Assembly (NCBI GenBank): GCA_003602595.1
Contig: QQRX01000007.1
Coordinates: 1-43,321 of the forward strand
Source: Candidatus Poseidoniales archaeon
Lineage (GTDB): Archaea > Thermoplasmatota > Poseidoniia > Poseidoniales > Thalassarchaeaceae
DNA: 43,321 nucleotides
Direction of reading: 5' to 3'
Below, in pieces: positions 1 through 9,611 of the stretch (the stretch's first letter is position 1; each line of letters opens with the position of its first letter). The translations under genes were made by a program, and so were the position numbers. A model generated the notes under the pieces. That model was not told where the DNA came from. It did not search any database and worked only from the letters and a program-made list of their open reading frames with translations.

Positions 1-157
1 ATAATTTCTCAGGTTTTCAGCATTCTTACTAGGCAACATTGTGTCTTTGTGATGAGTTATCATTTATGATGTTAATGTATAAAATAGACATATTGCCAAT
101 AATAATACATTATTCAATTTTAATATGTAAAAATTATCAACAATATTTGTTTTATAA

Positions 158-1192
158 TTAATTCTTACCGACATTCAAAACATCAACTTCCAAATATACT
201 TTTTGACCTGGTCCTAAGTTTTGAACAAATGGTAATCTCATTGCTTCAAAACCTTCAGGAAGCCAAGGATCTAAAATAATTCCTTCCATACTCTTTAATG
301 TTCTATTTTCAACTCTTATTTGAACCTTTAAATGTCCATAATTAGCTAAATAACCTGTAGTTATTGCTAATTTTCTTCCTAGCATTTTTTCTGAAGTTAT
401 AGATCCCGAAGGACGCATTTCAACCCCTATCTCAATGTAGCCTTCTGGAGGAATTTCCGGTATTTCTGTCATTTTTGGACTCGTGACCCAACCCAAAGGC
501 GTAGGTATCGACATTCTCATCGGCGACATATTATTATCTCCTAAATTTTCCACTGTAATTACCATCAGTCCGTTATTTGTACTCTCGGGCCACTTGGATT
601 CTATTGAGAGGAAAAAATGATTAACTAAAAAGGGACTTAACGCCTCTCCAGTTGGAACTGAACCTAGAACGCTTATTGCCCTTTCAAAAGCATCTGTTGC
701 AGCTTTAAAATCATCTTTTGCTAATTTTTGTCTTGCTTCTCTTATCAAATTTAATGTTACTTCTTCGGAATCGCTAAGATCTCCTAGTTCATTCAAATGC
801 CTATTTATTATTGATAATGATCTCCCTAATCCTTGAGGGCCTAGGGCTGCAATTGCCTTTTCGACAGAATCGGCTGCAGCGCCCCAATTACCTTCTCTCA
901 AAAATTGTAATCCCATTGCAACAAATTCTGATGAATTCAAATCGTTTTCATTTAATTCTTCCAATTCATCGAGTTGCTTTGCCAAAGAATTCAGAGACCT
1001 AGATAAACCTAATACTTGTTCCTCTAAGAAATCTGTTTCTTTACTTAATTTTTTAAGCATTTTTGATGCTTTAAGGGGTTTATTTTTCCATATAGTATGC
1101 TGAATTTTGATAGATTCTTCATCGATATGTTCTAAAATCTTCAAAGTGGCTTCAGCTCCACCTGAATTATTGAACTCTATTTTCTTACTCAT
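158..1192 (-). CDS. Cytosolic coiled-coil protein with C-terminal beta-sandwich-like domain (344 aa), unknown function
   Basis: I do not recognise a named family. The first ~185 residues are charged and helical: a probable coiled coil near residues 45-85, then two similar helical hairpins (near 88-115 and 147-176, each with a G/D-x-x-x-A-A-x-D/A-x-x-E/F-x-A pattern) that resemble TPR-like repeats. The last ~140 residues alternate hydrophobic and polar residues with the N-L-G-D-N-N and P-P-E-G signatures seen in CARDB/NEW3 (COG1470-type) domains. There is no signal peptide or membrane helix, so it should be cytosolic. Its ATG overlaps the stop of the upstream 1678-residue membrane protein by 4 bases (ATGA), so the two are almost certainly translationally coupled and may work together, for instance by binding the cytosolic tail of the big protein. 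The partnership is inference; the ORF and operon are directly visible. Confidence 0.85.
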   Translation of the reverse strand: MSKKIEFNNSGGAEATLKILEHIDEESIKIQHTIWKNKPLKASKMLKKLSKETDFLEEQVLGLSRSLNSLAKQLDELEELNENDLNSSEFVAMGLQFLREGNWGAAADSVEKAIAALGPQGLGRSLSIINRHLNELGDLSDSEEVTLNLIREARQKLAKDDFKAATDAFERAISVLGSVPTGEALSPFLVNHFFLSIESKWPESTNNGLMVITVENLGDNNMSPMRMSIPTPLGWVTSPKMTEIPEIPPEGYIEIGVEMRPSGSITSEKMLGRKLAITTGYLANYGHLKVQIRVENRTLKSMEGIILDPWLPEGFEAMRLPFVQNLGPGQKVYLEVDVLNVGKN

Positions 1193-4100
1193 TCAGAATC
1201 CCCCAGACGATTTTTTGGTTGGAATCGGTTTGAAGATTTTTGAGATGCCAAGATTTTCTTTATTTTCATTGCCTTTAGTTCTAATTGTCCTAAATCACCA
1301 TATATCTTCTCGTAAGATCTATCGAGGTATTTCAGAACAAGATGGATAATGATAGGTGATGCCAATATATATACAAATAATCCCGTTAATCCTGATGTGC
1401 TTGTATCTAAAGCTAAATTGGGTTGAATGATTGTGAATAATAAGAAAGCAAATGGTGCACATGAAGCAATTGCCCTTAACTCTCTGAATGTTTTTCTTGT
1501 TTCAGCATCATGATTGGAAATTGAAGCACGAGCACCAGTTAATGATTTTCTTTTATCGTTATATATCGCCTGGAGTTCGGATGAAGAAGTCCAAGCAATC
1601 CTTATGGAAGTCAATATTGCTAAAGATGCACAAACAATGGGAAGCCAGGTAAACCAGTTTGTCAAAGCAAGTGCCCCTAAAGCAGCAGTAGCAAAGTAGG
1701 AGGAAAGGAGAACGTAAGAAGGTGTAAAATCTCTTAATCCATTTCTATATAGATATATTGAAGCCAATAATAATATTATTGAAACAAATGCCATGAGTGG
1801 GACTTTTAGGCTTTCATTGCCTATTTTTACTAAATAACTTGGTGGTTCCCATGATTGAACTATCAATTCTTGAGAACGTATATCGTTTGAAACGTCATTA
1901 CCCATTATCTCTAATCCTGTACCAGTTAATTGAGCATTGCATGTAATTGGCTCTCCTGTAGACCACCATGGTATAGACTTGGAGCTTATTTGCCATGTTG
2001 AATTAAAGGTTGCTTGTGATGCTAATTGCGGTATATTTTGAGAACCAGAAGCAAACGTATCTAGATACGCCCCATTACAAAAAACAGAAATTACTGATCC
2101 AGATGGTAAAACTGCATCTCCTGCATTTTTCACTTCAACAACTAATGTTGCTGTTTTACCTTCAATTAGTTGAGAATCTAAAAATCTCATCTCCATTATC
2201 ATTGGATCGGAGGTATCTGTAGTGACCAAATTTATGGTAAAGTCTGTCCAGTATTGCGCTGCATCAACAGGATCTCCGAGATTTTTTAATCTAAACGTGA
2301 ATTCATATCCATCATCTGGTGCTAATTTATCTGTATCTGGTAAAATAAATTTGAGATCAAAATAAGTATCTGAATCATAAGGCTGTACAGGGAGGAAATC
2401 AATACCTGTAAAGTCTGAAGATAATTCCTGTCCATTCGGAAGAAGAGTAAATATTGCATCATTTACAAAGAATTGCCAATTAGCTTGTGAGTTTTCATCT
2501 CCAGAAATATGCCTAGAAGCGCTCAAAAGAGTAAGATTGTATACCGCTGCAGATTCATCTGTTTGCCCTAGATGTGGTACATGCATCCACGGAATTCTAA
2601 GTATTCTACATCTGTCACCTTCGTCTTCCTCACATAAAAGTAGACCATCGTCCCATGTACTTACGGCCCCCGTATCAATTATGATGGCATCATCTGTCTG
2701 TATTCTAACAATTTCTATGGGCGTACTGAATGATGTTGTTTCTTCAGCATCATCATCAGAAGTAAATATAATATCAAAAGTACCACTTTCTCCAACATAA
2801 TGATCAGAAGCGATTGGTGTTATTTCCAATGTTATTGCATAACTCTCTTCTATTTGAATAATAAATTGCGTAGATGGGAGATTTGGATAAGATACTTGCC
2901 ATCTTGACTGTTCCGTAACACTCAATTGAGAGCTCATGGAAACTCTTGCTGGTGCATTACCTCCATTTTCAATAACATAATCAAATGTTCTAGTTTGTCC
3001 TGGAACCATATTCATGTAATCAGAAGATGAGGTGATAATTAATTCAAAATATGGTTCGATTGTGATTGCGATATTTGTTAGTCCCAAAGTCAAAAGTTCT
3101 CCATTTGTGTCTTTGAAGTCATAAGAAAATATTTGAATAGGAATATTGAATACAGTTCCAGCTTCAAGCATTACATCCGGACCTAAATTGGGTAATGTAA
3201 AATTTAGTCTTACAGGTAAGCTATTTTCACTACCTGGTTCTAATGAAACATTATTATTTTCAGTTTCGAAAGTCCATATTCCTGATGAAGGTTCGGTCGG
3301 CAAAAGAGGAATAAAAGAAACATTATTCTCAAGTAGATTACCAAGATTTAGTAAATTGAAATCTGCATTAATAGTGTCTCCTGGTTGAGCAAAATAATTT
3401 GTACTACCTTGTAAATTTAGTGCATGATCTGGGTTTACAGTTACTTCCATAGTTTTGGTATCCAATAAACTACCATTATTTGATAATTTAATATCAAAGG
3501 TTGTTGACCTATCGGCACGTGCAGTATCTGATGCTTTAGCATAAACTCGAATGATTGAGGTTGCCCCTGGGGGGACTAACATAGTTTTTGTCAATTCTAG
3601 TATAGAATCGTCTTCACTGAATGTTATAAATAAATAGTCGTCATCAGTATTTTCTAGATTTAATACAAAAGTCTGATTAGAGTTACCTGTATTATTTAAT
3701 TCAAACATTATTGTAGAAGTTCCCAATCTATCTAAAATCGCTAAATCTGATCCTGTATTCAAATTAGCATTAATCAATTCATCTAATTGGAATTTAGCGG
3801 TTGCATATGTGAGTATTTCCGCTGGTTGATCTGTTGGATCATTCGGATCTTCTGGTTCGTGCTCGTAATCACAAACACCTAGGTCTCTTTTTGTACAGGC
3901 ATAGATCATTATTTCGTGTATTTTTTCGGCACTAGCAGTTGCAGGAGGAGTGGCTGAAACAGTAAAAGATGTTTCATATGGAACAAGACATGAACTACCT
4001 ATTCCACAAAAACCTTCTATTCTAGATTTAATGGTTGTTGTGCTGCTTATTGATACAGTCCATCCAGGCATTTCAACATAATTCAAATCAAATATATCTG

Positions 4101-6225
4101 GAGAATTGCCCATATTCTTTAATGTCATTTCTGCGACTATTACTGTTCCGGGTGCGCCATTTCCAATGGTCTTTGAAATTAGTCCGGCCTCGGATATTTG
4201 TGGTATATCAAAAGATATTGAAGTAGAATTATTTGAGGTTTGGATAGTATTTCCATTATAATCATCAAGAGCAAAAGTAGTTTCAGCAGCTACAGTAAAA
4301 CTCAGTTCTCCTGCAGCCGGGTATGGATAGTTTACATTAGAAGTATGGCGCATGGTTATTACTCCATACCCACTTTCTCCAATCCCCAAACTCATTGTTG
4401 AAGGGCTTAGACCAATTGTCCATCTTTGTTCTTCATATTGTGCCGCTCCTGTAGAAATTGGAGTATGATTTAAGAATCTCTGAACTAAATTAATTTGTGC
4501 TGTGCCATCTGTTTCTGAGGCTAAATTATTTTTGGCTTGAACTCTAAACTTTAATGCTCTATTAACTGATAATGAAGTTATTTCTTCCGATGTGACTTCC
4601 TCTAAACAAACTTCATATCCTTTATTTTGTGGACAATCCGCATCCAAGGGTTCATCATCATCATCTAATAATTCAAAATCAATTTCTACTTTAGGTAAAA
4701 CATGTATTGAAGTTGTGGCGATAACATCTAAACCACCAGATAATGGTATCGCTTGCACTCTGAAAGTTAATTCCAAATCTGCATTTATTTTCAATGCTGA
4801 TTGCATAGGTATCTCCATATCAGGAAGAATAAATGTTACAGGGATTGTAATATTCTCCCCAGGCAACAAAATATTTGTTATAGTAACAGGGGCGATTATT
4901 GTCCAATAAGGAACTGCCTCTAACATTGCAGCATTAATTTGATACTGAGCAGGGGCTGTACCTGTGTTGTTCAATATATATTCATGAGTGAAGCTTTCGC
5001 CACCGGGTTCAACATTGAAATGGTCTACTCCACTTGAGTGGGAGCTGTTTTGAGTAATTGTACCTTGAAATAATTCTCCTGCCATGACAATTACAGTACT
5101 TTCCAAAAGTAAACTATTACTTTGAGACAATACGGATAGAGTTACCATCTCTGAATCACTGATATCAGCATCTTCTGGGACTTGTACTGGAATTGTAATA
5201 ACTGTTGATGCTCCTGAATCTAGACTCAGCGGATCTGAACCCGAATGAATCGTTGCTGGTGCTTTTACCCAACCACTTACATTCGTTTGAGAAACAGTAA
5301 AGGTTTCGGGTAAACTACCAGCATTTTGTAAGAGGAAAGATATGTTCGTCCATTCTCCAGGATCTACATTCCTATCAATTGGAGTAGATAGTACTGCATT
5401 TGAGAAATCAAAAGAGACTGAAATATCTGATATGCTTATGGTAGTGGTCCCGGATAATGCACCTGTTAATTGAATCTCGCCAGATATTATGTATTCTCCT
5501 TCCAGAGGCGTTCCATCAAATGAAATATCTATATTTGTAAGTAAAGCAGGACTAGAAAGACTCCCAACGGGTGGTTGTATGGTTGTTGATGTAATTGGAG
5601 TAACGTCTCCTCCGAGTACAGATGTGAGTGATAAATCAGCAGTTACATCCACAGGAACTGTACCTGAGTTTACCATTGAAATTGTTCCAGACCAAAGTCC
5701 TTTTGCTAATACATCGTCATCATCTGGCAGAGTATCCGCAACGTGAGTAGCACTTTCAACATCAAGTACATCTATATTGGACAAAAGTAATTGATTATTG
5801 CTAGTATCAGAGTCTGTGGATGAGGGGTCATTTGTCCATAAGGCAATTAAAGAAGAGCCCGAGGGTGAATTGGTTGCATTCCAGTACATTATATGATTTG
5901 ATGTCCAACCAGAAGAAATTGAAATATCCCGACTGTCTACTTCCGATGGTCCTGAGCCATCATCAACTTCTAATGTGAGAGTGCCTTCTGCATCAGAACC
6001 CCCAAAATTTACTATTGTAACTCTGATTATATGATTCATGGGAGAAACTGTGGGTACAGCCCCTACATATACCGAGGGTGTAGTTATATCTAATTGAGTT
6101 ACTGCAACGTCTGCGTTTGAAGCTTGAAAAGAGGGTTCTATGTTAGATTTTAATGTCGCTTCCGGAGTATAAGGCAAAATTGAAAGAACCATTATGGTGA
6201 CTATTAAGATTGCTTTAACCTTCAT
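1189..6225 (-). CDS. Giant secreted, membrane-anchored CARDB/NEW3-repeat surface protein (1678 aa)
   Basis: The protein starts with a clear signal peptide (basic M-K-V-K, then a hydrophobic stretch to about residue 20). It continues for ~1450 residues as a series of beta-rich modules carrying N-x-G-x-x-x-x-x-F/Y and P-G-x-x-x-x-I/V-x-V signatures, typical of CARDB and NEW3 (alpha-galactosidase-associated, COG1470) Ig-like domains. There are many N-x-S/T sequons and few cysteines (small pairs such as the C-P-Q-N-K-G-Y-E-V-C region). Roughly residues 1475-1630 hold four to five hydrophobic helices, followed by a basic cytosolic tail. The topology is therefore a large extracellular stalk anchored by a helical bundle. 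Such proteins are typical of the cell envelope of marine Euryarchaeota, perhaps as surface or adhesion proteins; the exact role is unknown. It is the first gene of a two-gene unit with the coiled-coil protein downstream, and is divergent from a YfaP-like gene. Confidence 0.9.
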   Translation of the reverse strand: MKVKAILIVTIMVLSILPYTPEATLKSNIEPSFQASNADVAVTQLDITTPSVYVGAVPTVSPMNHIIRVTIVNFGGSDAEGTLTLEVDDGSGPSEVDSRDISISSGWTSNHIMYWNATNSPSGSSLIALWTNDPSSTDSDTSNNQLLLSNIDVLDVESATHVADTLPDDDDVLAKGLWSGTISMVNSGTVPVDVTADLSLTSVLGGDVTPITSTTIQPPVGSLSSPALLTNIDISFDGTPLEGEYIISGEIQLTGALSGTTTISISDISVSFDFSNAVLSTPIDRNVDPGEWTNISFLLQNAGSLPETFTVSQTNVSGWVKAPATIHSGSDPLSLDSGASTVITIPVQVPEDADISDSEMVTLSVLSQSNSLLLESTVIVMAGELFQGTITQNSSHSSGVDHFNVEPGGESFTHEYILNNTGTAPAQYQINAAMLEAVPYWTIIAPVTITNILLPGENITIPVTFILPDMEIPMQSALKINADLELTFRVQAIPLSGGLDVIATTSIHVLPKVEIDFELLDDDDEPLDADCPQNKGYEVCLEEVTSEEITSLSVNRALKFRVQAKNNLASETDGTAQINLVQRFLNHTPISTGAAQYEEQRWTIGLSPSTMSLGIGESGYGVITMRHTSNVNYPYPAAGELSFTVAAETTFALDDYNGNTIQTSNNSTSISFDIPQISEAGLISKTIGNGAPGTVIVAEMTLKNMGNSPDIFDLNYVEMPGWTVSISSTTTIKSRIEGFCGIGSSCLVPYETSFTVSATPPATASAEKIHEIMIYACTKRDLGVCDYEHEPEDPNDPTDQPAEILTYATAKFQLDELINANLNTGSDLAILDRLGTSTIMFELNNTGNSNQTFVLNLENTDDDYLFITFSEDDSILELTKTMLVPPGATSIIRVYAKASDTARADRSTTFDIKLSNNGSLLDTKTMEVTVNPDHALNLQGSTNYFAQPGDTINADFNLLNLGNLLENNVSFIPLLPTEPSSGIWTFETENNNVSLEPGSENSLPVRLNFTLPNLGPDVMLEAGTVFNIPIQIFSYDFKDTNGELLTLGLTNIAITIEPYFELIITSSSDYMNMVPGQTRTFDYVIENGGNAPARVSMSSQLSVTEQSRWQVSYPNLPSTQFIIQIEESYAITLEITPIASDHYVGESGTFDIIFTSDDDAEETTSFSTPIEIVRIQTDDAIIIDTGAVSTWDDGLLLCEEDEGDRCRILRIPWMHVPHLGQTDESAAVYNLTLLSASRHISGDENSQANWQFFVNDAIFTLLPNGQELSSDFTGIDFLPVQPYDSDTYFDLKFILPDTDKLAPDDGYEFTFRLKNLGDPVDAAQYWTDFTINLVTTDTSDPMIMEMRFLDSQLIEGKTATLVVEVKNAGDAVLPSGSVISVFCNGAYLDTFASGSQNIPQLASQATFNSTWQISSKSIPWWSTGEPITCNAQLTGTGLEIMGNDVSNDIRSQELIVQSWEPPSYLVKIGNESLKVPLMAFVSIILLLASIYLYRNGLRDFTPSYVLLSSYFATAALGALALTNWFTWLPIVCASLAILTSIRIAWTSSSELQAIYNDKRKSLTGARASISNHDAETRKTFRELRAIASCAPFAFLLFTIIQPNLALDTSTSGLTGLFVYILASPIIIHLVLKYLDRSYEKIYGDLGQLELKAMKIKKILASQKSSNRFQPKNRLGDSE

Positions 6226-6401
6226 AATATCTTATCCCAAAAAGTATACTTCTACAAATCTGTGTAGCCTAATGGCTATCCGCCCGAATATAGAGGGAGG
6301 TTGACTCGGATATGAAATACACGGTTATAAAATTGATTTGACACGTCTAAAGTAGTTAATTTAACCGATGTTATGAAAAGACGAGGCACAGGTTCAGAAC
6401 T
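6226..6401. promoter_or_regulatory. Divergent intergenic promoter region with short inverted repeats
   Basis: This 176-base gap lies between two divergently transcribed envelope genes. A TATA-like TTATAAAA is at 6325-6332 on the plus strand, about 70 bases before the GTG start of the YfaP-like gene. Close to the minus-strand start there is a perfect 10-base palindrome AAGTATACTT at 6242-6251 and a small hairpin TAGCC-taat-GGCTA at 6265-6278. No open reading frame or RNA gene is evident. The promoter assignment is inference from position and composition. Confidence 0.35.
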
Positions 6402-7562
6402 GTGGACGTTGTTTCGCTTGTCATCGTTGTGACGATAATTGGTTTGCTTTTTCAAGGCGTATACAGAATATTGTTTGGAGGTCGTAGAAGAACCATATTA
6501 CCTCCAACAGAGATAAATTTACCTGAATATGAATCAGAATCTGTTCAATTAAGAAATAGGAGACGAAGTGGTAGAAGATCTGACCGTTCGGATATTGCTC
6601 TCCCTTCTGAGGGTTTAGGAGAAGGGGGCGGAATTTTGGGTGAAGGGATTCAAGAAGCCGTGATTAGTGAAGAAGGTGTATCTGCTTTTAGTGAAAGGCT
6701 AGAAAGAGAAGGTGCAAAAAGAGGTTCAGTACAAATCAGTCTATTATGGAATAATTGGAATGATTTAGATTTGCATGTAATTACTCCTTCGGGAGAACAT
6801 ATTTTCCATGATAACAGAAAATCTGCATGCGGAGGAGAATTGGACTTAGACATGAATTTTAAACCAACGTCCAAAACCCCTGTGGAAAATGTAGTATGGA
6901 CTAAAACACCGCCTTCAGGAACATACAGAGTTGGAGTCAGGCACTACAAAATACAACATAAAAACAGTATTTTATCAAAAATTCCTATAATATCAAGTTT
7001 AATATTAAAAAATGAAACAGATTTCAAAGTTAGTGTAACTATAGGGGCTAATCAAAGGGTATATGAAGGAAAAATTAGACATAATAAAATAAATAATGAG
7101 TTGTTATTTATAGCCAAGTTTGCTATTGCAGAGATGGAGAAAGGGGAGTCAAAACCTAAAGAATTAGTATTAGAAGATGAAAATACACAAGTGTTGGAAA
7201 ATGAAACGGATAGTTCTGTCACGAATAATGCAATGATTGAGATGTCATTAGATTCTTCTAATGATCTCGGACTAAGCTTAGAAAAACCAGATGGACAAAT
7301 GATTTCTTTCTTAGATGTTGGAAAGCATAAAGATATACTATTTGAAATGGACGAAATGGCCAATAAACAATCAATTAAGTTAAACAATACTATTGAAGGA
7401 AAATATAATTTGTATATTGAAGAATATGAAACAACAGATGGAGAAGAATCTACAAAATATGAGATAGTTGTAAATTATAAAGATGGTACTAAAGATAATT
7501 TTGAAGGTATAATTGATAAAGGTCAAGAAAAGAAAAAGGTTGGAGAATTTGAAATTATATAA
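6402..7562 (+). CDS. Membrane-anchored YfaP-like (DUF2135-type) protein (386 aa)
   Basis: The ORF opens with GTG; no in-frame ATG exists upstream before a stop. Residues 3-23 form an N-terminal membrane anchor (V-S-L-V-I-V-V-T-I-I-G-L-L-F), followed by an Arg/Glu-rich linker (about 30-65). Residues ~105-185 match the YfaP/DUF2135 pattern: L-x-W-N-N-W-N-D-L-D-L-H-V, then P-S-G-E-H-I, a D-N-R-K-S pair, G-G-E-L-D-L-D-M-N, and P-S-G-T-Y-R-V-G-V-R-H-Y. A second, weaker beta-rich repeat (about 270-386) has L-E-K-P-D-G and G-K-Y-N-L-Y-I, suggesting a degenerate duplicate of the same fold. In bacteria such domains occur in secreted or von Willebrand-associated proteins; their function is poorly known. 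It is divergent from the giant surface protein, which suggests an envelope role. Family assignment rests on motif recognition only. Confidence 0.8.
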   Translation: MDVVSLVIVVTIIGLLFQGVYRILFGGRRRTILPPTEINLPEYESESVQLRNRRRSGRRSDRSDIALPSEGLGEGGGILGEGIQEAVISEEGVSAFSERLEREGAKRGSVQISLLWNNWNDLDLHVITPSGEHIFHDNRKSACGGELDLDMNFKPTSKTPVENVVWTKTPPSGTYRVGVRHYKIQHKNSILSKIPIISSLILKNETDFKVSVTIGANQRVYEGKIRHNKINNELLFIAKFAIAEMEKGESKPKELVLEDENTQVLENETDSSVTNNAMIEMSLDSSNDLGLSLEKPDGQMISFLDVGKHKDILFEMDEMANKQSIKLNNTIEGKYNLYIEEYETTDGEESTKYEIVVNYKDGTKDNFEGIIDKGQEKKKVGEFEII

Positions 7563-7571
7563 TTTTAATAT

Positions 7572-8357
7572 TTAATAATTTATTTCAATAATTTGTAATA
7601 TTTTCTCCATCCATTTTAATTTCGATAATTTTAATTCTTTATCAGTGATTCCCGACCATTTGCCAACTATATCTGTCCTTGTACCTACCATTACTATTCT
7701 TTCTTTAGGTACTCCTGTAGAATGAACAAAACATACTGCTCTATCTCCATCTGTAAATCCTCCAAAATTATACATACCATCAATTCCCTTAGGTAATTGA
7801 TGTGTAAGAACTATCTTTGTCTCAATACCTTTAGATAGAATATAATCGATAATATTAGTCCAAGAAGCGACATTGTCTCCATGGGCATGAAGTATCAAAG
7901 GTATATTTTTTTGGATCGCTTGAGTCAGACCTTTTCCCCCATCTCCGTCACTTATAACACAAAGTGATCGAGCCCAAGCTTCTTGTTCCAACTTATCATC
8001 TAATGTGGAAAAAACTGCGCCTGCACCATCTGCCAATACAAAAAAATTATTATTTTCTAAAATTTTTATAATTTCTAAAGATGTTGCTGCAGCACCGATA
8101 ATTACGATTTTATTTTTAGTAGAATTCATTTGCTCAATAATATCAAATAAAATCTTTTTTCGATTAGATTTTTTCCAACTATCGATATTAGAATTATTAA
8201 TTTTGTATAGTAATTTTTCTGTACTATGTAAATCGTCACTCAAATTCCAACCAAAAAAGTCCCTTATCTCATCTTGAATTTTAATTAATTCCTGATTGAT
8301 ATGTTCAATTTTTTGTTTTGATGGTGGCATAATGTCCTTTCTCATATATATCGGCAT
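7572..8357 (-). CDS. mptE: 6-hydroxymethyl-7,8-dihydropterin pyrophosphokinase, MptE type
   Basis: Archaeal MptE (DUF115 family) transfers pyrophosphate from ATP to 6-hydroxymethyl-7,8-dihydropterin, a late step in making tetrahydromethanopterin or folate-type C1 carriers. Visible signatures are the I-V-I-I-G-A-A-A-T-S nucleotide-fold strand (near residue 85), S-D-G-D-G-G, L-H-A-H-G-D-N, a T-H-Q segment, and the very characteristic N-F-G-G-F-T-D-G-D-R-A-V block near the C-terminus. Length (261 aa) is slightly longer than the typical ~230 because of an N-terminal helical region. Several in-frame ATGs exist at the start (M1, M5, M10), so the precise N-terminus is uncertain. It is convergent with the YfaP-like gene (9-base gap) and divergent from priL. 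Confidence 0.87.
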   Translation of the reverse strand: MPIYMRKDIMPPSKQKIEHINQELIKIQDEIRDFFGWNLSDDLHSTEKLLYKINNSNIDSWKKSNRKKILFDIIEQMNSTKNKIVIIGAAATSLEIIKILENNNFFVLADGAGAVFSTLDDKLEQEAWARSLCVISDGDGGKGLTQAIQKNIPLILHAHGDNVASWTNIIDYILSKGIETKIVLTHQLPKGIDGMYNFGGFTDGDRAVCFVHSTGVPKERIVMVGTRTDIVGKWSGITDKELKLSKLKWMEKILQIIEINY

Positions 8358-8396
8358 AGTTAGTATTGAAGAACCCTAGGGGTGCATAGAACCTTT

Positions 8397-9569
8397 ATGC
8401 CGCCCATGCCGCTCGAGTTGCCTGAGATTGGTGACGATAGTATATTGGCAAGATATGGTTTTCTTCCTCAGAGTAAAGAATATATTAAAAAATTATTAAA
8501 GCAAAACGATATAACTATAGAACAATTGATAGAAGCCCCTTGGCTTGAAGATATTCGAGCAAGAGGTCGAATTAGATTGGTAGAGAGTATTACCCACAAG
8601 GGTGATATTAAATCAGCAGAAATTATAGATTTATCAACTGATATAGGGAAGATGACAGAATGTTTATCATTTCTATATGCAATGTTAATAATATGTGCTT
8701 CTTTTGATGAAAGGTTATTGGGGAGGTGGATTGAAGGAGAATCTAGTAGAGCAGATTATTTGTTAGGAGTGGATAATCAAAATTTTATGCTAATTGCAAA
8801 AACATATCTTTCAGACATTAAAGAGGACATAGGTGAGAATGGTGTTCATATTTATTGGATACCAATCAGTGATTTTATAGAATTATGTCCTAAAATTTCA
8901 GGAAACTATTGGAGATTAATAAATCGATCGGTAATAGATGGTTGGGTCTGTATGAATCCAGGAGTGGGAGAAACCAGTATGCAGCGCACATCTAGATTGT
9001 TAAAGGAAAGAATTCGTGAAAATCTTAATGAAATGTGCATTCAGAGAATGGAGAAAATGGATGATGAATTTGCAGCTCTATTCTCATCTTCTGTAGAAAG
9101 AATAGTTAGTCTGTTTTCAGAACAGGTTCGAGAAGAAATGCCAATGAGTGCTACAACAAGGAATGAATGGCCTCCTTGTTTTGAATTAGCTGTTTCGGAA
9201 TTAAATCAAGGCATAAATGTAAATCATACGGGACGAGTTTTTTTAGCTGCTATGTCCAGAGCGATGGGTTTTTCTCAAGAAGAAACTTTGGCATTTTTTT
9301 CAAATGCTCCTGATTACAATGTAGAGACCAGTGGATATCAAATAAATCAAATATATGAGAGAGAATATACGCCTCATGGTTGTTCAGCACTAAAAACAGG
9401 TGCTCGCTGTCCAGTTCAGAAAGGTGATGATGCACTATGTGATCAAGAATGGATGAGTCATCCTCTTAAGTATTTGAGAGCAAAACAGAGAAGAAGATAT
9501 AATGAAGATACGAATCAAAACAGAGACATGGGGGGAGAAGTTGGAGACAAAGTAGCCAATTCTTCATAG
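8397..9569 (+). CDS. priL: DNA primase large subunit PriL
   Basis: PriL is the non-catalytic regulatory subunit of the archaeal/eukaryotic-type primase and holds a [4Fe-4S] cluster. The N-terminal part has the expected D-S-I-L-A-R-Y-G-F-L-P start and an A-R-G-R-I-R-L-V-E stretch. The C-terminal domain shows four well-placed cysteines that would bind the cluster: about C261 (P-P-C-F), C329 (H-G-C-S), C338 (A-R-C-P) and C348 (L-C-D), followed by H-P-L-x-Y-L. Length (~390 aa) is normal. An upstream in-frame GTG at 8382 would add five residues; ATG at 8397 is preferred because it follows a GGGGTG stretch, although a third start at 8406 is possible. It lies 42 bases before a DUF373 gene in the same direction. 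Confidence 0.88.
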   Translation: MPPMPLELPEIGDDSILARYGFLPQSKEYIKKLLKQNDITIEQLIEAPWLEDIRARGRIRLVESITHKGDIKSAEIIDLSTDIGKMTECLSFLYAMLIICASFDERLLGRWIEGESSRADYLLGVDNQNFMLIAKTYLSDIKEDIGENGVHIYWIPISDFIELCPKISGNYWRLINRSVIDGWVCMNPGVGETSMQRTSRLLKERIRENLNEMCIQRMEKMDDEFAALFSSSVERIVSLFSEQVREEMPMSATTRNEWPPCFELAVSELNQGINVNHTGRVFLAAMSRAMGFSQEETLAFFSNAPDYNVETSGYQINQIYEREYTPHGCSALKTGARCPVQKGDDALCDQEWMSHPLKYLRAKQRRRYNEDTNQNRDMGGEVGDKVANSS

Positions 9570-9611
9570 GTAATATCCAATTAGAATATAGATTAATGCA
9601 GGTGTGATTAT

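Noticed and set aside
1-157. Possible gene or RNA at the left edge
   Set aside because: Very AT-rich with stops in the frames I checked and only low-complexity inverted repeats such as AATAAT-ac-ATTATT near 101-114; nothing can be supported.
4592-4909. Open frames antisense to the giant surface protein (also at 2537-2800, 5489-5746 and others)
   Set aside because: Low-complexity shadows of the Thr/Ser-rich repeat gene without starts in sensible context or family motifs.
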